A DNA stretch of 57,812 bases from Bradyrhizobium sp. (GTDB lineage Bacteria; Pseudomonadota; Alphaproteobacteria; Rhizobiales; Xanthobacteraceae), in the NCBI RefSeq assembly GCF_004799405.1, contig NZ_SSMW01000113.1, positions 1-57,812 of the forward strand, read 5' to 3'. Numbering within the stretch: the first letter of the stretch is position 1; every line of letters starts with the position of its first letter. The position numbers and the translations under genes are program-made. Below are positions 39,942 to 47,504 of the stretch, in pieces. The notes below the pieces were generated by a model that searched no databases, had not been told where the DNA came from, and saw nothing but the letters and a program-made list of their open reading frames with translations.

Positions 39942-40672
39942 GGCTTCTCACCATAGGTCAGGACGAATGAACGCAACGGCTTCATCAGGTTCGGTGCAAA
40001 GACCACGCGATCGACGGCATTATAAGCCGGTAGCAGCCAGCGCAGCTTCGCCGAAGCCAGGTAGCGATAGCTCAGGTCCGAGATATAATCCGTGTCGGCC
40101 TTGAATCCGGCCGCGGTGAAGACCGCGGAAATCCGGTGCGCCAGCACCGGGCGTTCATTCTCGGTTACGCCGACCGGGCTGTAGAGCGGCGAAGAGCGGT
40201 CGCGATACAGATACATGAACGGGTTCATACGGTTGGGATCGAACGCGGCGAACGAACCGCCCGGTCTCAACACCCGGAACGCCTCGGCGACGCAGCGCGC
40301 GGGATCGGGGAGGTGATGCAACAAGCCGCTGAGCAGGATGCCGTCGAGACTGGCATCGGCAAACGGCAGATGTTCGACATCGCCTTCGATGAAGGTGATA
40401 CCGGGATATTTGGCCTGACCGAGCGTGATGAGTTTCGGGCTGAGGTCGAGCCCGACCGCATCGAAACCCTGCCGGCGCAACAGATCGGTGAACACGCCGG
40501 AACCGCAGCCGAGATCGGCGATCCGCGCGCCGGGCTTCCATTTGGCGAGCCGTGCGCAGGTGCCGATCAGCCGTAAATTGCTCTCGGGCGTAAAAACGTC
40601 ATAGCTGTCCGCGGCGGCGTGACCGTCGAAGAACGCGATTTCCTTCTGCTTGTCCTGGGTGGATACGATCAT
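39938..40672 (-). CDS. Class I SAM-dependent methyltransferase
   Basis: This 244-residue Rossmann methyltransferase has motif I ADLGCGSGVFTD near residue 62, followed by GLDLSPKLI, and the HHLPDPARCVAEAFRVLRPGG block typical of the Methyltransf_11 family. It is the first gene of the operon; ATG 40672 follows AGG by 8 bases, and the longer frame to 40702 is less likely. It probably methylates a sugar or a lipid precursor of the glycan. The product is not predictable. Confidence 0.85.
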   Translation of the reverse strand: MIVSTQDKQKEIAFFDGHAAADSYDVFTPESNLRLIGTCARLAKWKPGARIADLGCGSGVFTDLLRRQGFDAVGLDLSPKLITLGQAKYPGITFIEGDVEHLPFADASLDGILLSGLLHHLPDPARCVAEAFRVLRPGGSFAAFDPNRMNPFMYLYRDRSSPLYSPVGVTENERPVLAHRISAVFTAAGFKADTDYISDLSYRYLASAKLRWLLPAYNAVDRVVFAPNLMKPLRSFVLTYGEKP

Positions 40673-41019
40673 TCGGACGCCTAGCACAAGACCTTGGGCC
40701 AATCATGCAGCGGGCGTGACCTGACCCCGAGCGCGAGAAAATCCTCGAATGATGTTCTGCCTGCAATTGGCGCAGCGCACGACGATCTTGTTCGAAAAAG
40801 CTTAACGCAATGCTACGTTTTCCCGGCCCCGGCGGGCCCGCTGGAGCCGCCAAAGGCGTCCATCAACGCTCTCAAAACCGGGTGCGCTAAAGGCTTGCAA
40901 TCTCATGCGAAAGTCATAAGCCATGCGACCGGGATCGGCTTGAACTCGGGGTCGTTACCCCGCACTATGGTTCCAACAAGCCATCGTGAGGCCTAACCAA
41001 GGACATAGGGAAGAAACAC
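40673..41019. promoter_or_regulatory. Divergent intergenic region between glycan operon and TctC
   Basis: These 347 bases hold no credible gene; the 100-residue open frame at 40694-40996 has no ribosome site and no recognisable composition. The region should contain promoters for both the methyltransferase-led operon and the TctC gene. A perfect 6-bp stem, CGGGGT (40947-40952) with ACCCCG (40957-40962), lies in the leader of the TctC gene. I see no reliable -35/-10 pair. Confidence 0.45.
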
Positions 41020-42006
41020 GTGCGAAATGTCATGAAGGTTGCCGCCGCTCTGTCGGCCATGCTGGCGAGCGCGCCGGCGAGCGCCGGCTGGGAGCCGACC
41101 AAGCCGGTTGAAATCGTGGTGGCGGCCGGTGCCGGCGGCGCCTCCGACCAGATGGCGCGGATGATGCAGGCCGCGATCCAGAAGAACAATCTGATGAAGC
41201 AGCCGATGGTGGTTTCGCTCAAGGGCGGAGCGTCCGGCGCCGAAGCGCTGATGTACATGAAGTCGAGCGACGGCGACGCCAACAAGGTTTTGATAGCGTA
41301 TTCGCTGATCTACATGCTGCCGCTGTCGGCGAAAATTCCGTTCAACTGGCGCGACCTGACGCCGGTCGCGGTGGTCGCACTCGACCAGTTCGTGCTGTGG
41401 GACAATGCCGCCGGGCCGAAGACCGTGAAGGAATTCATCGCGGCTGCGAAAGCTGCCAATCCGCCGTTCAAGATGGGCGGCACCGGATCGAAGCGCGAGG
41501 ACAACGTCCTCACCGTGTTCGTCGAGCAGAAGACTGGCGCGAAATTCGCCTATCTGCCCTACAAGTCCGGCGGCGAAGCGGCGACGCAACTGGTTGGCAA
41601 TCACACCGAATCCAACACCAACAATCCGAGCGAAAACCTCGAGGTCTGGCGCGCCGGCCAGGTTCGCGCGCTTTGCGTGTTCGATAAGGAGCGGATTGCC
41701 TACAAGACCAAGGTCACCGAGACGCAGTCGTGGAACGATATCCCGACCTGCAAGGAAGAGGGCCTTGACGTCCAGTATCTGATGCTGCGCGCCATGTTCC
41801 TGCCCGGCAAGGTCACCGCCGAACAGCAGGCATTCTACGTCGACCTGTTCCAGAAGGTGACGCAGACACCCGAATACAAGGACTACATGGAGAAGCAGGC
41901 GCTGAAGCCGATCTTCCTCACTGGCAACGATATGCTGAAGTTTCTCGAGGAAGATGACGCGCTCAATAAGTCGCTGATGACCGAAGCGGGGTTTGTGGCG
42001 AAGTGA
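41020..42006 (+). CDS. Tripartite tricarboxylate transporter binding protein (TctC)
   Basis: This 328-residue periplasmic receptor has a short Sec leader (cleavage near ASA, about residue 22) and the mature start KPVEIVVAAGAGGASDQMARMM. GGGAAG lies 7 bases before GTG 41020. It differs from the two Bug proteins upstream in that it is followed by its membrane partners (TctB at 42170 and TctA at 42736), so it forms a complete tripartite system for carboxylates. The REP-like pair at 42018-42107 separates it from TctB. Confidence 0.88.
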   Translation: MRNVMKVAAALSAMLASAPASAGWEPTKPVEIVVAAGAGGASDQMARMMQAAIQKNNLMKQPMVVSLKGGASGAEALMYMKSSDGDANKVLIAYSLIYMLPLSAKIPFNWRDLTPVAVVALDQFVLWDNAAGPKTVKEFIAAAKAANPPFKMGGTGSKREDNVLTVFVEQKTGAKFAYLPYKSGGEAATQLVGNHTESNTNNPSENLEVWRAGQVRALCVFDKERIAYKTKVTETQSWNDIPTCKEEGLDVQYLMLRAMFLPGKVTAEQQAFYVDLFQKVTQTPEYKDYMEKQALKPIFLTGNDMLKFLEEDDALNKSLMTEAGFVAK

Positions 42007-42017
42007 ACACCGCTGTC

Positions 42018-42107
42018 ATGCTCCGCGAAAGCGGGGCGTCCGGTACCCCGGGCTTTCGCGATATCTTCCGGCTATGCGGAATACCGGCTCATCCGCATTT
42101 GCGGATG
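42018..42107. repeat. REP-like palindrome pair between TctC and TctB
   Basis: ATGCTCCGC (42018-42026) pairs with GCGGGGCGT (42031-42039), counting G-U pairs, around a GAAA loop. CATCCGC (42090-42096) pairs perfectly with GCGGATG (42101-42107). The layout matches the repeats at 21190-21281 and 294-490. Inside an operon it may act as an mRNA-processing or stabilising element. Confidence 0.55.
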
Positions 42108-42169
42108 GCGACGGCGAGTTCGGCTCTTGCCTAACGAAACAATCGCCGGGTCAAGACAACGAGACGCGA

Positions 42170-42712
42170 ATGTCCGATTCAGAAATTGAGATTGTCGTCG
42201 ACGATCCGACCGCGCCGGAGCCTGACTCGCCTGCCGTGGCCGACACGCGCACCGTCGAAATCGTGGTCTCGCTGCTGCTGATCGCGCTGGCGCTGACGCT
42301 TGGCTGGGACAACTGGCGCACCGGAATCGCCTGGGATTCGACCGGACCGCAGGCCGGCTATTTTCCGTTTTATCTGTCGCTGATTCTGGCCTGCGCCAGC
42401 CTCTACGGGCTTGTCGTCATCCTGCTGGCGCGCCAGGAGGTCTCGGACACTTTCGTCACCCGCGCGCAACTGCGGCGCGTCATGGCGGTGTTCGTGCCGA
42501 CGTTGCTGTTTTGCCTCGCCACGCAATTCCTCGGGATGTATGTCGCGAGTTTTCTGTTGATCGCCGTCTTCATGCGGATGGTCGGCAAGATCGCGCTGTG
42601 GAAGTCGCTGCTCACCGCTTTCCTGTTTACGGCGATCATGTTCGTAACATTCGATATCGCCTTTGACGTCATCATGCCGAAGGGACCGCTCGAAGCGGCC
42701 TTCGGCTACTAG
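42170..42712 (+). CDS. Tripartite tricarboxylate transporter small membrane subunit (TctB)
   Basis: This 180-residue protein has an acidic N-terminal tail (DSEIEIVVDDPTAPEPD) and four membrane helices, as expected for TctB. Helices are visible near IVVSLLLIALALTLGW, YFPFYLSLILACASLYGLVVI and the C-terminal hydrophobic stretch. It pairs with TctA, which starts 23 bases later. The frame is open far upstream, through the repeat, but ATG 42170 is the first start with a normal N terminus. Confidence 0.85.
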   Translation: MSDSEIEIVVDDPTAPEPDSPAVADTRTVEIVVSLLLIALALTLGWDNWRTGIAWDSTGPQAGYFPFYLSLILACASLYGLVVILLARQEVSDTFVTRAQLRRVMAVFVPTLLFCLATQFLGMYVASFLLIAVFMRMVGKIALWKSLLTAFLFTAIMFVTFDIAFDVIMPKGPLEAAFGY

Positions 42713-42735
42713 CCGCAACCCGGGATAAGCGTTTC

Positions 42736-44247
42736 ATGGAAGCCTTCGGTCTATTGCTGCACGGCTTTGCCGTCCTGATGACGTGGAAGACGCTGGCGCT
42801 GATGATGGTGGGCCTCGTGCTCGGCATTTTCGTCGGCGTGCTGCCGGGTCTCGGCGGCCCCAACGGCGTGGCTATCCTGCTGCCGCTGACGTTCACCATG
42901 GACCCGACCTCGGCCATCGTGATGCTGTCGAGCATCTACTGGGGCGCGCTGTTCGGTGGCGCCATCACCTCGATCCTGTTCAATATTCCGGGCGAGGCGT
43001 GGTCGGTCGCCACTACCTTTGACGGCTATCCGATGGCGCAGCAGGGCAAGGCGGCCGAGGCGCTGACGGCCGCGTTCACTTCGTCGTTCATCGGCTCGTT
43101 GGTGGCTGTGCTGCTGATCACCTTCCTGGCGCCGCTGATCTCGTCATTCGCGCTGCAATTCGGGCCGCCGGAATTCTTTGCGGTCTATCTCCTGACCTTC
43201 TGTTCGTTCGTAGGGCTGGGGCGCGAGTCGAAACACAAGACCATCATCTCGATGTCGCTGGGACTGTTGCTGGCCGGCGTCGGCATGGACACGGTGTCCG
43301 GCCAGTTGCGCATGACTTTCGGTTCCGACGACCTGTTGCGCGGCATCAACTTCCTGGTCGCGGTGATCGGCCTGTTCGGGATCAGCGAGATATTGCTGAC
43401 GATGGAGGAGCGGCTGGCACTGCGCGGCCACGCGGCCAAGATCAGCCTGCGCGTGGTGCTCAGGGTCTGGAAGGACCTGCCCAAATACTGGGTGACGCTG
43501 CTGCGTTCCTCCGTGATCGGCTGCTGGCTCGGCATCACGCCGGGCGGTGCGATCGCGGCCTCGTTCATGGGCTATAATCTCGCCAAGCGATTTTCCAAAG
43601 ATCCGGAGAGTTTCGGCAAGGGCCGCATCGAGGGCGTATTCGCGCCGGAAACCGCCGCACACGCCTCCGGCACCGCGGCGTTGCTGCCGATGCTGGCGCT
43701 GGGCATCCCCGGCTCCGGCACCGCGGCGATCCTGCTCGGCGGTCTGATGGTATGGGGACTCAATCCCGGTCCGTTGCTGTTCGTCGAACACAAGGATTTC
43801 GTCTGGGGCCTGATCGCGTCGATGTACCTCGGCAACGTGGTGGGGCTGCTGCTGGTGTTGACGACGGTGCCGGTATTTGCCTCGATCCTGCGGGTGCCGT
43901 TCGCGGCCGTAGCGCCAATGATCGTGGTGTCCTGCGCGATCGGCGCCTATGCGATTCAGAACGCGATGTTCGACATCTGGCTGATGCTGGTGTTCGGCGT
44001 CGTCGGCTATGTCTTCAAGAAGATCGGCATCCCGCTGGCGCCGTTCACCCTGGCGCTGGTGCTGGGCAGCCGTGCCGAGGACGCGTTTCGGCTGTCGATG
44101 ATCGGCTCGGGGGGAGACGTGAAGGTGTTCTGGTCGAACTTCCTGGTCGGCTCGATTACCACGCTGGCGATCCTGCTGCTGTTCTGGCCCGTGATCGACA
44201 TGGCGTTCGGCCGCGTCTTGCGGCTGTGGCGCCCGGCCAAGGTCTGA
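42736..44247 (+). CDS. Tripartite tricarboxylate transporter large membrane subunit (TctA)
   Basis: This 503-residue protein has about 11-12 membrane helices. The family signature GIFVGVLPGLGGPNGVAILLPLTF is near residues 29-52, and the second re-entrant block GIPGSGTAAILLGGLM lies near 320-335. TctA is the ion-coupled channel of the tripartite carboxylate importer and works with TctB and TctC, encoded directly upstream in the order C-B-A. Length is normal. Confidence 0.92.
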   Translation: MEAFGLLLHGFAVLMTWKTLALMMVGLVLGIFVGVLPGLGGPNGVAILLPLTFTMDPTSAIVMLSSIYWGALFGGAITSILFNIPGEAWSVATTFDGYPMAQQGKAAEALTAAFTSSFIGSLVAVLLITFLAPLISSFALQFGPPEFFAVYLLTFCSFVGLGRESKHKTIISMSLGLLLAGVGMDTVSGQLRMTFGSDDLLRGINFLVAVIGLFGISEILLTMEERLALRGHAAKISLRVVLRVWKDLPKYWVTLLRSSVIGCWLGITPGGAIAASFMGYNLAKRFSKDPESFGKGRIEGVFAPETAAHASGTAALLPMLALGIPGSGTAAILLGGLMVWGLNPGPLLFVEHKDFVWGLIASMYLGNVVGLLLVLTTVPVFASILRVPFAAVAPMIVVSCAIGAYAIQNAMFDIWLMLVFGVVGYVFKKIGIPLAPFTLALVLGSRAEDAFRLSMIGSGGDVKVFWSNFLVGSITTLAILLLFWPVIDMAFGRVLRLWRPAKV

Positions 44248-44383
44248 CGGCCGCGATTTTGCCAATGTATTTGAAAGCCTTCTTTAATTATGCGTGGATG
44301 AGGCCCGCCCCCGGGATAATTTAGGTTACGAAAAACAAATAAAGGCGTGATAGGTGGTGGATCAACACGCTTCGCGTTTGTCG

Positions 44384-44401
44384 TTCAATATTGAATAAAA
44401 T
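44384..44401 (+). promoter_or_regulatory. 12-bp palindrome and -10-like box before the protease gene
   Basis: TTCAATATTGAA (44384-44395) is a perfect palindrome, directly followed by TAAAAT (44396-44401), a good -10 match. A -35 at the usual distance is not clear. The placement suggests a repressor or activator site over the promoter. The whole 196-base gap is AT-rich compared with its surroundings. Confidence 0.4.
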
Positions 44402-44443
44402 GGATTTCCTGATGACACTTTCTCGAACGCAAGGGTTTCGGCA

Positions 44444-46183
44444 ATGAGGCATCCTTACGAGCAAGGCAGCGACTTTTCAGTACAGGCGGGCGAGATCTAT
44501 TCGACCTCCGCGCCCTGGATGGCCGGCAGGCCGGGAAATCCTTCCGGGCAGCTGGCGTCCGTAAATGGGGGCAGTACAGGAATATCGACTTCCAGCGGCT
44601 CCACCGTCACGGTGACGAGCGGCGGGATTACCATCAATCTTCTTTTCGATGATGCAGCGATGGCTGCGCCGGCGAGTTTCCGCGCCGGCATCATAGAGGC
44701 GGCGACTATCCTGGCCGGAACGATTACCGACAAAATCACGGTGAATATTATCATTGACTACAGCGGTACCGGAGGTGGCGCTTCGGCCGGTCCCGATAGC
44801 GGCCAATACGAAAGCTACTCAACCGTCAGAGCCGATCTGGTCAATGACGCAACGCCTGGCGACCAGACCTTCAATGCATTGCCCACTGGGACATCGGTTC
44901 AGGGGCAAACAAGCGTCGCCGTCTGGAATGCTCAGCTGAAGCTTTGGGGCCTCATCAACCCCAACGACACAACCACCGATGACGGAAGTGCCACTTTTGC
45001 CACCGACATCGATCCCGCCCTCCTCGTGGGCGTTGCGCTTCATGAATTGACGCACGCGCTTGGGCGCGTTCCCTTTGGGACGCAGCCCGATGTGTTCGAC
45101 CTGTTTCGTTTTACGGGCCCCGGTACGCGGCTGTTTTCGGGAAGCTCCACCGCTCCAGCTGCATATTTTTCGGTAGACGGCGGTCTTACCAAACTCGCCG
45201 ACCTGGGCCAGCATTCGGACCCCAGCGACTTCCTTAATACCGGCGTGCAGGGGCCAAACGATCCCTTCAACGAATATTACACAAGCTCGACGACCCAGGG
45301 CCTCACGAAGGCTGATCTGGAGATGCTTGACGCGCTGGGATTCCATACGACCGGGTCAGGCTCGACCCCTCCACCTCCCCCTCCGACTTTGGCCGATCTT
45401 TCCGTCACCGGATTAAGTCTGAAGGATACCACCGTCGACTTTACGATAAACGATAGCGGGGCCGCGGCAGCGGCTTCAACTACCGGGTTGTATCTGTCGA
45501 CCGACAGCACGATCACCACGGCGGATAAGCTGCTCGGAACCTTCTCGTCGCCTGCGGAGCAGGCTGGAGGCGCCAGTAACGAGGTAATTGCGCTGTCATT
45601 GCCGAGCAACCTTACCCCTGGCACCTACTATCTTGGCGTCATCGCGGACAGTACCGGCAGCGTGACCGAGAGCAATGAAACCAACAACGCGTCGGGTGCG
45701 ATTCCCATCATAGTGGGCAATAGCAGCGGCAATTCGTTGACCGGCACGGCGGGTAACGACACGATTTTTGGTCTCGGTGGCAATGACAAGCTGTCGGGCG
45801 GCAGCGGAAACGACGTTCTCATAGGCGGTACCGGCAATGACACCCTGATGGGCGGTTCCGGCAATGATCAATTCGTATTCAATGCAACCAATGAAGGTCT
45901 AGACCAGATTTACAATTTCCATGCGGGCGACCTTATCGACTTCGCGGCGGCAGGCTTCGGAAACGGCCTGGCTGTCGGGCATGCCAACACCGGAGTGCTA
46001 GACCCGTCTCATTTCATCGCCAATGCGACGGGTCCGACCAATTCAGCACAGGAATTTTGGTTCGATACGGCCAATCACACCCTGTATTTCGATTCAAACG
46101 GTTCCGCGCCTGGTGGGCAGGTCGCGATTGCGCACCTGCAGAACACCTACGTCATGCACAGCACCGACATCATTCTCGTTTGA
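44444..46183 (+). CDS. Secreted HEXXH metalloprotease with CARDB and RTX repeats
   Basis: This 579-residue protein has an N-terminal metalloprotease domain with the zinc motif HELTHALG (H200, E201 and H204), a Pro-rich linker near residue 307, a CARDB Ig-like domain at about 312-425, and Gly-Asp nonapeptide repeats at about 430-480 (GGSGND, GGTGND and GGSGND). RTX repeats bind calcium after export, and the C terminus lacks a Sec leader at the other end, so a type I secretion route is likely. The third metzincin ligand position (residue 210) is Pro, not His, so the fold is not a plain serralysin. No ABC exporter gene is nearby. Base composition looks lower in GC than its neighbours. Confidence 0.82.
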   Translation: MRHPYEQGSDFSVQAGEIYSTSAPWMAGRPGNPSGQLASVNGGSTGISTSSGSTVTVTSGGITINLLFDDAAMAAPASFRAGIIEAATILAGTITDKITVNIIIDYSGTGGGASAGPDSGQYESYSTVRADLVNDATPGDQTFNALPTGTSVQGQTSVAVWNAQLKLWGLINPNDTTTDDGSATFATDIDPALLVGVALHELTHALGRVPFGTQPDVFDLFRFTGPGTRLFSGSSTAPAAYFSVDGGLTKLADLGQHSDPSDFLNTGVQGPNDPFNEYYTSSTTQGLTKADLEMLDALGFHTTGSGSTPPPPPPTLADLSVTGLSLKDTTVDFTINDSGAAAAASTTGLYLSTDSTITTADKLLGTFSSPAEQAGGASNEVIALSLPSNLTPGTYYLGVIADSTGSVTESNETNNASGAIPIIVGNSSGNSLTGTAGNDTIFGLGGNDKLSGGSGNDVLIGGTGNDTLMGGSGNDQFVFNATNEGLDQIYNFHAGDLIDFAAAGFGNGLAVGHANTGVLDPSHFIANATGPTNSAQEFWFDTANHTLYFDSNGSAPGGQVAIAHLQNTYVMHSTDIILV

Positions 46184-46215
46184 CGCAGGACACCGGGCTG
46201 GGGCGGCGCACGCGA

Positions 46216-47409
46216 TTACACCACCTTGTTTTTCCTCAGGTCGGCAATCTCGGCCGCGGTAAAGCCGAACTCGCCAAGCACCTCGTCGGTCTGCTCGCCG
46301 AACTCCGGCGGCGGGGCCGCCATCTTGCTCGGAGTGCGTGACAGCGTGACCGGCTGTCCGACCAGGCGGATGTGGCGGTTCTCGGCGTTGGGCACGTCCT
46401 GGGCGATGCCGAGATGTTTGACCTGCTCGTCTTCGAACATCTGGTCGATCGAATAGATCGGGCCGCAGGGCACGCCCGCGGCGTTGAGCTCCTTGACCCA
46501 GGCGTCGGTGGATTTCTTCGCCGTCAGCAGGTTGAGCGCCGCGTTGAGCGCATCGCGGTTCTTGGAGCGCGCAGGTGCGGTAGCGTAGTCGGGATTGGTG
46601 ATGAATTCCGGTGCGCCGAGCGTCTGGGCGCAGCGTTCCCAGATCCGCCCCCCGGTGGTGGCGATGTTGATGTAGCCGTCGGAGGTCTTGAACACGCCGG
46701 TCGGAATGCTGGTCGGATGGTTGTTGCCGGCCTGCTTGGCGACGTCCTTTTCCATCAGCCAGCGCGAGGCCTGGAAATCCAGCATGAAGATTTGCGCCTG
46801 CAGCAGGGAAGTCTTCACCCACTGACCTTCGCCGGAGACATCGCGTTCCAGCAGCGCAATAAGGATACCCATGGCGCAGAACAGTCCGGCCGTGAGATCG
46901 GCAACGGGAATGCCGACGCGCATCGGACCGCCGCCCGGGGCGCCGGTGATCGACATCAGCCCGCCCATGCCTTGGGCGATCTGATCGAAGCCGGGGCGCT
47001 TGTGATAGGGGCCATCCTGCCCGAACCCGGAGATGCTGCCATAGACGATGCGCGGGTTGATCTTCCGCACGCTCTCATAGTCGACGCCGAGCCGCGCCTT
47101 GACGTCGGGACGGAAATTCTCGACCACGACGTCGGCCTTTTCGACAAGACGCCGGAACACCTCGAGGCCCCTGGGATCCTTCAAATTGAGAGTCATGGCC
47201 CGTTTGTTGCGGTGCAAATTCTGGAAGTCGGACCCGCGCCGCGGCCCGCCCAGCTGTTCGGCGCCGGCGTCCTCCAGCAGGGCATCGATCTTGATGACAT
47301 TGGCACCCCAGTCCGCAAGTTGCCGCACGCAGGTCGGGCCGGCACGGACGCGGGTCAGATCGAGCACGGTGAAGCGGGCGAGGGCGGCTGAGGCACGCGG
47401 GAAGGGCAT
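46216..47409 (-). CDS. Family III CoA-transferase (CaiB/BaiF)
   Basis: This 397-residue enzyme moves CoA between acids. The catalytic Asp is D171 (PVADLTAG), and VLDLTRVRAGPTCVRQLADWGANVIKI at the N terminus and GSISGFGQDGPY are family blocks, matching formyl-CoA and succinyl-CoA-dependent transferases. It is convergent with the protease and stands alone on its strand, with the RmlB gene 95 bases away in the same direction. The acid substrate is unknown. Confidence 0.9.
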   Translation of the reverse strand: MPFPRASAALARFTVLDLTRVRAGPTCVRQLADWGANVIKIDALLEDAGAEQLGGPRRGSDFQNLHRNKRAMTLNLKDPRGLEVFRRLVEKADVVVENFRPDVKARLGVDYESVRKINPRIVYGSISGFGQDGPYHKRPGFDQIAQGMGGLMSITGAPGGGPMRVGIPVADLTAGLFCAMGILIALLERDVSGEGQWVKTSLLQAQIFMLDFQASRWLMEKDVAKQAGNNHPTSIPTGVFKTSDGYINIATTGGRIWERCAQTLGAPEFITNPDYATAPARSKNRDALNAALNLLTAKKSTDAWVKELNAAGVPCGPIYSIDQMFEDEQVKHLGIAQDVPNAENRHIRLVGQPVTLSRTPSKMAAPPPEFGEQTDEVLGEFGFTAAEIADLRKNKVV

Positions 47410-47504
47410 TCAGAAGGCTCCGGTAGATCAAGGGGATCAGGGCTTTGATAGCCTGGCAGCGCCACCATCGCACGGCGAGTCGCACGACGTAAAGTTTGCA
47501 AGAC

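Noticed and set aside
32252..40672. Assignment of the glycan operon to aminoarabinose or bradyrhizose synthesis
   Set aside because: Arn aminotransferase and formyltransferase are missing, and nothing in the sequence proves a bicyclic sugar. I keep the product open.
40694..40996. 100-residue open frame in the divergent region
   Set aside because: It has no ribosome site, overlaps the likely promoter region and shows no recognisable fold.
44444..46183. Plain serralysin (M10) annotation for the protease
   Set aside because: The HEXXH motif lacks the third metzincin His, and a CARDB domain separates the protease from the RTX repeats.
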